64,000 nucleotides of DNA from Pseudomonas brassicacearum. GTDB taxonomy: Bacteria; Pseudomonadota; Gammaproteobacteria; Pseudomonadales; Pseudomonadaceae. The stretch lies in contig NZ_MOBK01000010.1 of assembly GCF_003732265.1 (NCBI RefSeq), positions 62,001 through 126,000 of the forward strand, read 5' to 3'. The notes below the pieces were generated by a model that was not told the DNA's origin, did no database searches, and saw only the letters and a list, made by a program, of their open reading frames with translations. This document shows, one piece after another, positions 7,458-15,896 of the stretch. Both the position numbers and the translations under genes were made by a program. Position 1 is the stretch's first letter, and each line of letters starts with the position of its first letter.

Positions 7458-9122
7458 ATGACTACGAGCATCACGGCGGACGGCCTCAACGCCGGCCAGC
7501 CTGCGTTCCTGTCCAAGGAACGGATCATCGCCAAGCCCGGTTTCAACCGCTGGCTGGTACCACCGGCCGCGCTGGCCATCCACCTTTGCATCGGCATGGC
7601 CTACGGCTTTTCGGTGTTCTGGTTGCCACTGTCCAAAGCCTTGGGCGTGACCAAACCGGTGGCTTGTGCGCCGGACATGAGCTTTATCTCGCAAGTTTTC
7701 TCGTCGCAATGCGACTGGCCGATCTCGATGCTCGGCTGGATCTACACCCTGTTCTTCATCTTCCTCGGCTGCTCGGCAGCGATCTGGGGCGGCTGGCTGG
7801 AACACGCCGGGCCGCGCAAGGCTGGCGTTGTATCGGCATTGTGCTGGTGCGGTGGTCTGCTGATTTCTGCGCTGGGGATCTATACCCACCAGATCTGGCT
7901 GATGTGGGTCGGCTCCGGGGTCATTGGCGGTATCGGTCTGGGGTTGGGCTACATCTCGCCGGTGTCGACGTTGATCAAGTGGTTCCCGGACAAGCGCGGC
8001 ATGGCGACCGGCATGGCGATCATGGGCTTCGGTGGTGGCGCAATGGTCGGTGCTCCGCTGGCTGCAGCGCTGATGGGCCATTTTGCTTCGGCAGAAAGCG
8101 TGGGCGTTTGGCAGAGCTTCCTGGTGATGGCTGCGATCTACTTCGTGTTCATGATCGGTGGCGCACTGTCCTACCGCGTTCCGCCAACCGGCTGGAAGCC
8201 TGAGGGCTGGACCGCTCCGGCGAAAAAAGCCTCGAATGCGATGATCACTCACCGTCACGTTCACGTGAATGTGGCGTGGAAAACCCCACAGTTCCGTCTG
8301 GTGTGGCTGGTCCTGTGCCTGAACGTATCCGCCGGTATCGGCATTCTTGGCATGGCGTCGCCGCTGTTGCAGGAAGTGTTCGGCGGTAAATTGATCGGTG
8401 TGGACCTGCCATTCGGTCAGCTCGACGCCGGGCAACTGGCTTCGATTGCGGCGATTGCTGCCGGCTTCACCGGTTTGCTGAGCCTGTTCAACATCGGCGG
8501 CCGGTTCTTCTGGGCCTCGTTCTCGGACTACCTGGGTCGCAAAAACACCTACTTCGTGTTCTTCGCCCTGGGCTTTGCCCTATATGGACTGATTCCGAAC
8601 CTTGGTCATCTGGGCAGCGTTGCGCTGTTCGTGGCGGCGTTCTGCATCATCCTGTCGATGTACGGCGGTGGTTTTGCGACGGTCCCGGCCTATCTGGCGG
8701 ACCTGTTCGGTACGCAAATGGTCGGCGCGATCCACGGTCGTCTACTGACGGCATGGGCAGCGGCGGGCGTGTTGGGTCCGGTGTTGGTGAACTACCTGCG
8801 TGAGTATCAGCTGAGCATCGGCGTTGAACGTGCCGCCGCTTACGACATCACCTTGTACATCCTCGCCGGCCTGCTGGTGCTGGGTTTCCTGTGCAACCTG
8901 CTGGTGCGCCCGGTGGCTGACAAGTACTTCATGACCGACGCTGAACTGGCTGCCGAACAGGCGCTGGGCCACGACAAAGGTGCTGACAGCAGCACCGTGC
9001 TGGAGTGGAAAGCAGCGCCGGGCAGCAAGCCGCTGGCGATCGCTGCGTGGCTGGTGGTGGGTATTCCGCTGGCGTGGGGTGTTTGGGTGACTCTGCAGAA
9101 AACGGCAGTCCTCTTCCACTAA
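7458..9122 (+). CDS. OFA-family MFS transporter (oxalate/formate antiporter type)
   Basis: 554-residue integral membrane protein with about 12 membrane segments and an extra hydrophobic segment near the C-terminus (LAIAAWLVVGIPLAWGVWV). The start at 7458 has GGGGGA six bases upstream. MFS signatures are visible: GWIYTLFFIFLGCSAAIWGG early on, KWFPDKRGMATGMAIMGFGG in the fifth segment and GGRFFWASFSDYLGRKNTY in the second half. Relatives carry oxalate, formate or other monocarboxylates, but substrate cannot be read from sequence. It is a single-gene unit; a REP doublet follows its stop. The 222 bases upstream hold no promoter I can name. Confidence 0.88.
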   Translation: MTTSITADGLNAGQPAFLSKERIIAKPGFNRWLVPPAALAIHLCIGMAYGFSVFWLPLSKALGVTKPVACAPDMSFISQVFSSQCDWPISMLGWIYTLFFIFLGCSAAIWGGWLEHAGPRKAGVVSALCWCGGLLISALGIYTHQIWLMWVGSGVIGGIGLGLGYISPVSTLIKWFPDKRGMATGMAIMGFGGGAMVGAPLAAALMGHFASAESVGVWQSFLVMAAIYFVFMIGGALSYRVPPTGWKPEGWTAPAKKASNAMITHRHVHVNVAWKTPQFRLVWLVLCLNVSAGIGILGMASPLLQEVFGGKLIGVDLPFGQLDAGQLASIAAIAAGFTGLLSLFNIGGRFFWASFSDYLGRKNTYFVFFALGFALYGLIPNLGHLGSVALFVAAFCIILSMYGGGFATVPAYLADLFGTQMVGAIHGRLLTAWAAAGVLGPVLVNYLREYQLSIGVERAAAYDITLYILAGLLVLGFLCNLLVRPVADKYFMTDAELAAEQALGHDKGADSSTVLEWKAAPGSKPLAIAAWLVVGIPLAWGVWVTLQKTAVLFH

Positions 9123-9133
9123 CGCAAAAACCC

Positions 9134-9223
9134 TGTGGGAGCGGGCTTGCTCGCGAAGAAGGAGTATCAGTCGACATCAATGTTGCCTGACACACCGCTT
9201 TCGCGAGCAAGCCCGCTCCCACA
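9134..9223. repeat. REP doublet (inverted pair)
   Basis: Two inverted copies of the TGTGGGAGCGGGCTTGCTCG REP enclose about 45 bases. It lies between the MFS gene and the his operon promoter and probably folds into a long hairpin at the transcript end. Confidence 0.9.
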
Positions 9224-9326
9224 TTTGGTCTCCACAAGGCACAGCATCCGTGTTTTGCTGGCTTGTATGGACATGTCTATCCCCGACAGCGCGGGGTTCT
9301 ATCCGTCAGCCATATCACCTCTCGTG

Positions 9327-9355
9327 TTTCTGTTTCGGCCCCGCGTGCCTATAAT
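9327..9355 (+). promoter_or_regulatory. Candidate sigma70 promoter of the his operon
   Basis: A perfect TATAAT at 9350-9355 lies 39 bases before the hisB ATG. The -35 match (TTTCTG, 17-base spacer) is weak. Confidence 0.45.
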
Positions 9356-9393
9356 GGCTGCCTTTTTCGCCCAATGATTTTGCGGAGCTGGTG

Positions 9394-9987
9394 ATGGCCG
9401 AACGTAAGGCGTCAGTCGAGCGCGACACTCTGGAAACCCAGATCAAAGCCTCGATCAACCTGGATGGCACCGGAAAGGCCCGATTTGATATCGGTGTTCC
9501 TTTTCTTGAGCACATGCTGGACCAGATCGCCCGTCACGGGCTGATCGACCTGGATATTGTCAGCAAGGGCGACCTGCATATCGACGACCACCACACCGTG
9601 GAAGACGTCGGTATCACTTTGGGTCAGGCCTTTGCCAAAGCCATCGGCGACAAGAAAGGCATCCGTCGCTACGGCCACGCCTACGTGCCGCTCGATGAAG
9701 CGCTGTCGCGCGTGGTGATCGACTTCTCCGGCCGCCCGGGCCTGCAGATGCATGTTCCGTATACCCGTGCCACCGTTGGCGGTTTCGACGTTGACCTGTT
9801 CCAGGAATTTTTCCAGGGCTTCGTCAACCACGCGCTGGTCAGCCTGCACATCGACAACCTGCGTGGCACCAACACCCACCACCAGATCGAAACCGTGTTC
9901 AAGGCTTTCGGCCGCGCCCTGCGCATGGCCGTCGAGCTCGATGACCGCATGGCCGGTCAGATGCCGTCGACCAAAGGCGTTCTGTAA
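9394..9987 (+). CDS. hisB: Imidazoleglycerol-phosphate dehydratase HisB
   Basis: 197-residue monofunctional dehydratase converting imidazole glycerol phosphate to imidazole acetol phosphate in histidine biosynthesis. The Mn-binding repeats are visible as DDHHTVEDVG and HQIETVFKAFGRAL, with HMLDQIARHG and the N-terminal RDTLETQI. The ATG at 9394 is six bases after GGAG; an in-frame GTG one codon earlier is too close. It begins the hisB-hisH-DUF2164-hisA-hisF operon and overlaps hisH by one base. It lacks the phosphatase domain found in enterobacterial HisB. Confidence 0.97.
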   Translation: MAERKASVERDTLETQIKASINLDGTGKARFDIGVPFLEHMLDQIARHGLIDLDIVSKGDLHIDDHHTVEDVGITLGQAFAKAIGDKKGIRRYGHAYVPLDEALSRVVIDFSGRPGLQMHVPYTRATVGGFDVDLFQEFFQGFVNHALVSLHIDNLRGTNTHHQIETVFKAFGRALRMAVELDDRMAGQMPSTKGVL

Positions 9988-10625
9988 TGCAGACGGTCGC
10001 GGTTATCGATTACGGCATGGGCAACCTGCACTCGGTGGCCAAGGCCCTCGAGCACGTCGGTGCCGGCAAGGTCCTGATCACAAGCGATGCCGATGTGATT
10101 CGCGAAGCCGACCGGGTGGTTTTTCCCGGTGTGGGCGCGATTCGCGATTGCATGGCGGAGATTCGTCGCCTGGGCTTCGATTCGCTGGTGCGTGAAGTCA
10201 GCCAGGACCGCCCGTTCCTCGGCATCTGCGTGGGCATGCAAGCCTTGCTCGACAGCAGTGAAGAGAACGACGGCGTCGACTGCATCGGCCTGTTCCCGGG
10301 CGCGGTGAAGTTCTTCGGCAAAGACCTGCATGAAGACGGCGAACACCTGAAAGTCCCGCACATGGGCTGGAACGAAGTGAAGCAGAAGGTGAGTCACCCG
10401 CTGTGGCACGACATTCCGGACCTGGCGCGTTTCTACTTCGTGCACAGCTACTACATCGCCGCCGGCAATGCGCGGCAGGTGGTCGGTGGCGGTCACTACG
10501 GTGTCGATTTCGCCGCGGCGCTGGCCGATGGCTCGCGTTTCGCCGTGCAGTTCCACCCGGAGAAGAGCCATACCCATGGCCTGCAGTTGCTGCAGAACTT
10601 CGCCGCGTGGGATGGTCGCTGGTAA
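9987..10625 (+). CDS. hisH: Imidazole glycerol phosphate synthase subunit HisH
   Basis: 212-residue class I glutamine amidotransferase subunit that supplies ammonia to HisF. The nucleophile Cys lies in LGICVGMQALLDSSEE, and the His-Glu pair in VQFHPEKSHTHG. The N-terminal VAVIDYGMGNLHSVAKAL is typical of the family. Its ATG overlaps the hisB stop by one base, and its own stop is directly followed by the next ATG, so translation is coupled through this part of the operon. Its partner hisF lies at 11673. Confidence 0.97.
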   Translation: MQTVAVIDYGMGNLHSVAKALEHVGAGKVLITSDADVIREADRVVFPGVGAIRDCMAEIRRLGFDSLVREVSQDRPFLGICVGMQALLDSSEENDGVDCIGLFPGAVKFFGKDLHEDGEHLKVPHMGWNEVKQKVSHPLWHDIPDLARFYFVHSYYIAAGNARQVVGGGHYGVDFAAALADGSRFAVQFHPEKSHTHGLQLLQNFAAWDGRW

Positions 10626-10883
10626 ATGGCCGTCAAGAAGAAGCCACCGATCCTGACCCTCACTCCTGAACAGGAGAACGAGGCCAACCAGAAGATCAAA
10701 CGCTTCATGGAGGATCGCTTCGAACTGGACCTGGGTTCGTTCGAAGCGGCCGAAATCCTTGAGCTGTTTACCCGTGAAATTGCTCCGCACTATTACAACA
10801 GGGCGATTTTCGATGTGCAGACGCACCTCAAAGAGAGGTTCGAAAGCATCGAAAGCGACTTGTGGGCGCTCGAGAAAAACTGA
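10626..10883 (+). CDS. DUF2164 family protein
   Basis: 85-residue cytoplasmic protein of the uncharacterised DUF2164 family. It begins immediately after the hisH stop codon (TAA-ATG, no gap), so it depends on coupled translation. Conserved features are the Lys-rich start, LGSFEAAEILELFTREIAP, and the YYNRAIFDVQTHLKERFE segment. The family is often found inside pseudomonad his operons, but no enzymatic step of the pathway is missing that it would fill. Its function is unknown. Confidence 0.9.
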   Translation: MAVKKKPPILTLTPEQENEANQKIKRFMEDRFELDLGSFEAAEILELFTREIAPHYYNRAIFDVQTHLKERFESIESDLWALEKN

Positions 10884-10925
10884 TTTCCGAGCGAAGCTGA
10901 ATACTCGAATTTGAAGGTTTGCCAG

Positions 10926-11663
10926 ATGCTGATTATTCCCGCTATCGATCTCAAAGACGGTGCCTGTGTTCGTCTGCGCCAGGGCCGCATGGAAGATTCC
11001 ACAGTGTTCTCCGATGACCCGGTGAGCATGGCTGCCAAGTGGGTGGAGGGCGGTTGCCGTCGTCTGCATCTGGTCGACCTGAACGGCGCTTTCGAAGGCC
11101 AGCCAGTCAATGGCGAAGTGGTCACCGCGATTGCCAAGCGTTATCCGAACCTGCCGATCCAGATCGGCGGCGGTATCCGTTCCCTGGAAACCATCGAGCA
11201 CTACGTCAAGGCCGGCGTGAGCTACGTGATCATCGGCACCAAAGCCGTGAAAGATCCGGCCTTCGTCGCCGAAGCGTGCCGCGCGTTCCCGGGCAAGGTG
11301 ATTGTCGGCCTGGATGCCAAGGATGGTTTTGTCGCCACCGACGGCTGGGCTGAAATCAGCACCGTTCAGGTGATCGACCTGGCCAAGCAATTCGAAGCCG
11401 ACGGCGTGTCCGCGATCGTTTATACCGACATCGCCAAAGACGGCATGATGCAGGGCTGCAACGTACCGTTCACCGCCGCGCTGGCCGCTGCCACGCGCAT
11501 TCCGGTGATCGCGTCCGGTGGTATTCACAACCTCGGTGACATCAAGTCGCTGCTCGACGCCAAGGCGCCAGGCATCATCGGCGCGATCACCGGCCGGGCG
11601 ATCTACGAAGGCACCCTCGACGTCGCTGAAGCGCAAGCTTTCTGCGATTCGTACAAAGGCTGA
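10926..11663 (+). CDS. hisA: Phosphoribosylformimino-5-aminoimidazole carboxamide ribotide isomerase HisA
   Basis: 245-residue TIM-barrel isomerase of histidine biosynthesis, converting ProFAR to PRFAR. Catalytic segments: MLIIPAIDLKDGACVRLRQG with the acidic residue at Asp8, and the second Asp in YTDIAKDGMMQG. Phosphate-binding loops are IQIGGGIRS and VIASGGIHN. The start at 10926 follows GAAGG by about eight bases; a weaker upstream in-frame start would add five residues. It is separated from the DUF2164 gene by 42 bases and from hisF by nine. Confidence 0.97.
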   Translation: MLIIPAIDLKDGACVRLRQGRMEDSTVFSDDPVSMAAKWVEGGCRRLHLVDLNGAFEGQPVNGEVVTAIAKRYPNLPIQIGGGIRSLETIEHYVKAGVSYVIIGTKAVKDPAFVAEACRAFPGKVIVGLDAKDGFVATDGWAEISTVQVIDLAKQFEADGVSAIVYTDIAKDGMMQGCNVPFTAALAAATRIPVIASGGIHNLGDIKSLLDAKAPGIIGAITGRAIYEGTLDVAEAQAFCDSYKG

Positions 11664-11672
11664 GGACTGACC

Positions 11673-12443
11673 ATGGCGCTGGCCAAACGCATCATCCCTT
11701 GCCTGGACGTGGATAACGGCCGGGTCGTCAAAGGTGTGAAGTTCGAGAACATTCGCGACGCCGGTGACCCGGTGGAAATTGCCCGTCGTTACGACGAGCA
11801 GGGTGCCGACGAGATTACCTTTCTCGATATCACGGCCAGCGTTGACGGTCGTGACACCACGCTGCATACCGTCGAGCGCATGGCCAGCCAGGTGTTCATC
11901 CCGCTGACCGTGGGCGGTGGCGTGCGCACCGTGCAGGACATTCGCAACTTGCTGAATGCCGGCGCGGACAAGGTCTCGATCAACACCGCTGCGGTGTTCA
12001 ATCCGGAGTTTGTGGGCGAGGCGGCTCAGCATTTCGGTTCGCAGTGCATCGTCGTTGCCATCGATGCGAAGAAAGTCTCGGGACCTGGCGAAACCCCGCG
12101 CTGGGAAATCTTCACTCACGGTGGCCGCAAGCCTACCGGCCTCGACGCCGTTGAATGGGCGAAGAAAATGGAAGGCCTCGGCGCCGGCGAAATCCTGCTG
12201 ACCAGCATGGACCAGGACGGCATGAAAAACGGCTTCGACCTGGGCGTGACGCGCGCCATCAGCGACGCGCTGGGCATTCCGGTGATCGCCTCTGGCGGTG
12301 TCGGCAACCTGCAGCACTTGGCCGACGGCATCCTCGAAGGCCACGCCAGCGCGGTGTTGGCGGCGAGTATTTTCCACTTCGGCGAATACACCGTTCAGGA
12401 AGCCAAGGCCTACATGGCGCACCGCGGGATCGTGATGCGATAA
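11673..12443 (+). CDS. hisF: Imidazole glycerol phosphate synthase subunit HisF
   Basis: 256-residue TIM-barrel cyclase. With HisH it converts PRFAR to imidazole glycerol phosphate and AICAR. The catalytic aspartates lie in RIIPCLDVDNGRVVKG and in LLTSMDQDGMKNG, and phosphate loops in TVGGGVRT and VIASGGVGN. GAGGA precedes the ATG. It ends the his operon; only 29 bases separate its stop from the convergent protease gene. Confidence 0.97.
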   Translation: MALAKRIIPCLDVDNGRVVKGVKFENIRDAGDPVEIARRYDEQGADEITFLDITASVDGRDTTLHTVERMASQVFIPLTVGGGVRTVQDIRNLLNAGADKVSINTAAVFNPEFVGEAAQHFGSQCIVVAIDAKKVSGPGETPRWEIFTHGGRKPTGLDAVEWAKKMEGLGAGEILLTSMDQDGMKNGFDLGVTRAISDALGIPVIASGGVGNLQHLADGILEGHASAVLAASIFHFGEYTVQEAKAYMAHRGIVMR

Positions 12444-12472
12444 CGCGTCCGGAAAAATCCTCCGGGCCGATG

Positions 12473-14002
12473 TCAGTTGGCAACTTCAGCCGTGGGAGTT
12501 GCCGCTTCGTGAGTGTCTGTCGCATAGCCCAACAAGTCGACCCTCGGCGCTGATGCCTGCCCCGACTTGTCGTAGGCAATAGAACAGAGCTTGCCCGGAA
12601 GATCGTCGCTTGGAACGAAGAAATCCATCTCCACGTCGTTCCTGTATTTGTCAGGTTGATTGCAGTCCGTCGTTGCGGCGGGACCATATTTTATCGAATA
12701 GGTCCTGTGCGGCTCTTCTGCTTTCGCCAGGGTCACAAAAACTTCGGTGATGATCGACAGATCAGGCGGGGTGGTTGGCTTGTTGTCCAGTATCTCGACT
12801 GGCAAAGACAGTGCATTTTTCAGAAGTCCCGATTCGGGTTTTTGCGTCGCAGAATCTAATCCGAGAATGCACAGAAAATAGTGTCCGGGTTCACTCCCTA
12901 TTTCGGAATTGATGAAGGCATTCGCTGAGCCCTCAACATCGCTGTAGTGATGAGGGCTCTCGCACTCCATTGCCTTGCGCACGGTTTTATGGCGATAGAA
13001 ATCGGTGCTTATAGAGAATCGATAGTTCCAGGTCGGAATGGCAATTGAGCCGTCATCCTGATGTTTGACCCGTTGGTAACTTTCCAGCGTGATAGCGTCA
13101 GTGTCGATGGTGAACGCCGGGAAGAGTTGGCAGGACGACGGCGGGTTTTTTGCGATCCGACCTTCCAAGAAGCATCCGTTGAGAAATGCCGTCGGATTGC
13201 CGTATACATTTCCCGGTATTGCCTGATAAGCCTCTCCAGCGGGTGTGCAAGGAGCATGCTCGCGACATGGAACAAGGCCTTCATCAAAATTTCCTGTCCC
13301 GATCACTCCAACGATCTCATTGGAGGAGCGATCCAGTAGCGGGCTTCCTGATCCGCCTCCCCTGATGTCCTGACAGCGTGTCATGAACGTGTTGCGCCAT
13401 ACCCAGGCGCCTTCAACTATTTCCTGCGCCGGTTGCAGAGTACAGGCCGACATCCGCAACGTGGTTTGATCAAAGCCTTTTGGCGCCCCGACGATCAATA
13501 CGTCGGTCCCGTCCGCTGGTGTTTCACGCGCCAGTGTTAATGGCTGTATTCCATTATCGATGAGCTCCTGAAGGCTGACATCCAGTTCGACTATGGCCAT
13601 ATCAACGCCTTGAATGCTTCGCCATGTCGTCGTCTTCAGCGGATAGCTCTTGAACGCGGTGCTGTCAGTGAAATAGTTGAATGTGAGGCTGCCGGTAACC
13701 GGTCTGTCTGTGACGATGTTGCCATTGGTCAATTCGATGCAGTGGCCCGCAGTGAGCACGTAAGCAGGAGTTCCAGGCTGCTCGAGTTCATCGCGTGTAT
13801 CCAGGAGGGTCGCGGTACAGTTCCCTGAGCCGGTGGTCAGGCGCCCGATGCCTTGCCAGTGGTCGCGAGAGCCGTCAGTGTTTTCAAGGACTACGGAAGG
13901 CGTCAGATTCAGCAGGCCTTCGCCATAATCGCTGCCGTTTGCAAAGCTCGGAGTGCACAGTGAGCACACAGCGCTGGCAAGAAGTAAGGGAATCGAATTC
14001 AT
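12473..14002 (-). CDS. Secreted trypsin-like serine protease
   Basis: 509-residue exported protein. The first 21 residues (MNSIPLLLASAVCSLCTPSF, then Ala) form a signal peptide. The S1-type catalytic triad is visible: His87 in VLTAGHC, Asp134 in GVDMAIVELD, and Ser218 in RGGGSGSPLLD. The GSGSP pattern resembles V8/S1B proteases more than trypsin. Residues 250-509 have no family I recognise; they are Cys-containing and look beta-rich. It lies between hisF and a solute-binding protein as a lone minus-strand gene, with base composition lower in GC than its flanks, which suggests it was gained here. Substrate unknown. Confidence 0.85.
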   Translation of the reverse strand: MNSIPLLLASAVCSLCTPSFANGSDYGEGLLNLTPSVVLENTDGSRDHWQGIGRLTTGSGNCTATLLDTRDELEQPGTPAYVLTAGHCIELTNGNIVTDRPVTGSLTFNYFTDSTAFKSYPLKTTTWRSIQGVDMAIVELDVSLQELIDNGIQPLTLARETPADGTDVLIVGAPKGFDQTTLRMSACTLQPAQEIVEGAWVWRNTFMTRCQDIRGGGSGSPLLDRSSNEIVGVIGTGNFDEGLVPCREHAPCTPAGEAYQAIPGNVYGNPTAFLNGCFLEGRIAKNPPSSCQLFPAFTIDTDAITLESYQRVKHQDDGSIAIPTWNYRFSISTDFYRHKTVRKAMECESPHHYSDVEGSANAFINSEIGSEPGHYFLCILGLDSATQKPESGLLKNALSLPVEILDNKPTTPPDLSIITEVFVTLAKAEEPHRTYSIKYGPAATTDCNQPDKYRNDVEMDFFVPSDDLPGKLCSIAYDKSGQASAPRVDLLGYATDTHEAATPTAEVAN

Positions 14003-14214
14003 AGAGCGTTGTCTCTGATTAATATAAAAAACGGCCTGTCGCCGGTGTTGGCAATTAATCAGTTGTGGCGGGTTGGAGTGCGGTAACTATCTACCGCACT
14101 GACGGTGACACCCATTATTTTAACGATCTGCATAAGGCTGTTATCAAAAGGCCAGTAGACAGTGTGTCGGGCTCAAGGCACTCTTGGGCACGCCACGGAT
14201 TTCGGTAGCCCGAC

Positions 14215-14970
14215 ATGATCAAACGCCTGCTTCTTGTCCTCGCCAGCGCTTCTCTGTTGCTCATCAATGGAGTCCACGCTGAAGAAAGTCCCGACACCGA
14301 TCTGGTGTTGCTGACGGAAAATTTCCCGCCGTACAACATGGCGAAGAACGGCAAAAACTTCGCTCAAGACGAGAACATCAACGGCATCGCCGTGGACATC
14401 GTCCGCGAGATGTTCAAACGTGCCGACATCACCTACAGCCTGACGCTACGTTTCCCTTGGGAACGAATCTACAAACTCGCGCTGGAAAAACCCGGTTACG
14501 GCGTGTTCGTGATGGCGCGTTTGCCCGACCGCGAAAAGCTCTTCAAGTGGGTCGGCCCGATTGGTCCGGATGACTGGATCATGCTGGCCAAGGCTGACAG
14601 CAAAATCAGCCTTGAGACGCTGGATGACGCGCGCAAATACAAGATTGGCGCGTACAAAGGTGATGCGATTGCCGAGACGCTGGGCAAGCAAGGGTTGAAT
14701 CCGATCGTTGTGCTGCGCGATCAGGACAATGCGAAGAAGCTGGTCAACGGCCAGATCGACTTGTGGGCCACGGGTGATCCGGCCGGGCGGTACCTGGCGC
14801 GGCAGGAAGGGGTGAATGGTCTGAAAACCGTGCTGCGCTTCAACAGCGCCGAGCTGTACCTGGCGTTGAACAAAGACGTGCCGGACGAGATGGTCACCAA
14901 GCTTCAGGCCGCGCTGGATCAACTGCGCAAGGAAGGCAAGGTGGACGAGATCATGGCGCGGTACCTGTAA
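14215..14970 (+). CDS. Periplasmic amino-acid-type solute-binding protein (SBP_bac_3)
   Basis: 251-residue periplasmic protein with a signal peptide (MIKRLLLVLASASLLLINGV, cleavage near HAEE). The fold is that of family 3 solute-binding proteins: LVLLTENFPPYNM, GIAVDIVREMFKRA, the hinge region and LNKDVPDEMVTKLQAAL at the C-terminus. No permease or ATPase gene is adjacent, so it either works with a distant ABC importer or acts as an orphan binding protein. The ligand cannot be inferred. No strong ribosome site precedes the ATG. A REP doublet follows. Confidence 0.88.
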   Translation: MIKRLLLVLASASLLLINGVHAEESPDTDLVLLTENFPPYNMAKNGKNFAQDENINGIAVDIVREMFKRADITYSLTLRFPWERIYKLALEKPGYGVFVMARLPDREKLFKWVGPIGPDDWIMLAKADSKISLETLDDARKYKIGAYKGDAIAETLGKQGLNPIVVLRDQDNAKKLVNGQIDLWATGDPAGRYLARQEGVNGLKTVLRFNSAELYLALNKDVPDEMVTKLQAALDQLRKEGKVDEIMARYL

Positions 14971-15008
14971 GGCTCAACACCGAACCTTCACGCATGCACA
15001 AAACCAAC

Positions 15009-15098
15009 TGTGGGAGCGAGCCTGCTCGCGAAGAGGGAGTGTCGGTCAACATCATCGTTGCCTGGCATACCGCTTTCGCGAGCAGGCTCGCTCCCACA
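15009..15098. repeat. REP doublet (inverted pair)
   Basis: Inverted TGTGGGAGCGAGCCTGCTCG copies (A/T variant of the core) lie between the convergent solute-binding protein and yibQ genes. Confidence 0.9.
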
Positions 15099-15118
15099 GG
15101 GTTTATTGGCGTAGCGGA

Positions 15119-15895
15119 TTACCGGTAGACGCCATCCTTGCCATGGGCTGCCGTTGCGCGGTTACCCCGCACGCTGATCATCTGCTTGATATCAATCCAC
15201 TCAATCCCCTGAGCCTTCAACTTTGGCATCTCGCGTTCCAGCACCGCCAGTGTCTGCGGATACGGATGCCCGATCATCACCGCCGAACCCTGCTTGCGCG
15301 CCAGACTGATCGCCGTCTGTAGCTGCGTGGAGATCGCCGCTTCGGTGCGCTCATCATCCAGAAACACATCCCGCGAAACACTCGCCAATCCAATCTTCTG
15401 AGCTTCGGCAGCAGCGACGGTTTGCGCGCTGGTACGGCTGTCGACGAAAAATTTGTGGCGTTGCTGCAAGTGCGCCATCAACCAGGCCATGGCCGGTTGT
15501 TGTGCGGTCATGCGGCTGCCCATGTGGTTGTTGATGCCCGCGGTGTAGGGCACGACCTTGAAGGCCGCGCCCAGGCGCTTCTCAAGTTCTTCAATGGACA
15601 AGTCCGGGTGCCAGGCAAACGGGCCGGTGGCCGGGTCCATGGGCATGTGCAGGATGACGATCTTGCCGGCGCGATGGGCTTCGCGGGCAAACTCGGTGGC
15701 GTGGGGCGTGTCGGGCATGATCGCCGTGGTTACCGGGCCGGGCAGGGCCAGCACGCGACGATCCCGGGGCAGGTTCTGCCCCAGGTCATCGATGATCAGG
15801 CTGAGATAAGCTTTTTGAGGGGCCGTCTCGACGGGGGCTGCGTGAGCAACACCCGTCAGGCAGAGCAATAAACCCAGGATAAACCGCTGGAACAT
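15119..15895 (-). CDS. yibQ: Divergent polysaccharide deacetylase family protein (YibQ)
   Basis: 258-residue periplasmic protein with signal peptide MFQRFILGLLLCLTGVAHA. The YibQ/DUF610 family has a divergent polysaccharide-deacetylase barrel. Visible motifs are SLIIDDLGQN, LHMPMDP, INNHMGSRMT, FVDSRTS and IGHPYPQTL, which supply the Asp and His residues typical of NodB-like metal sites. Its start lies one base after the ctpA stop, so it is the last gene of gpmI-envC-ctpA-yibQ. In E. coli gpmI, envC and yibQ are likewise neighbours, which suggests an envelope or peptidoglycan role. Confidence 0.92.
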   Translation of the reverse strand: MFQRFILGLLLCLTGVAHAAPVETAPQKAYLSLIIDDLGQNLPRDRRVLALPGPVTTAIMPDTPHATEFAREAHRAGKIVILHMPMDPATGPFAWHPDLSIEELEKRLGAAFKVVPYTAGINNHMGSRMTAQQPAMAWLMAHLQQRHKFFVDSRTSAQTVAAAEAQKIGLASVSRDVFLDDERTEAAISTQLQTAISLARKQGSAVMIGHPYPQTLAVLEREMPKLKAQGIEWIDIKQMISVRGNRATAAHGKDGVYR

Positions 15896-15896
15896 C

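Noticed and set aside
9957..12422. Very long open frame (over 800 codons) antisense to hisH-hisF
   Set aside because: It lies in the mirror frame of well-conserved his genes; GC-rich codon use creates such frames. It has no ribosome site or recognisable domain.
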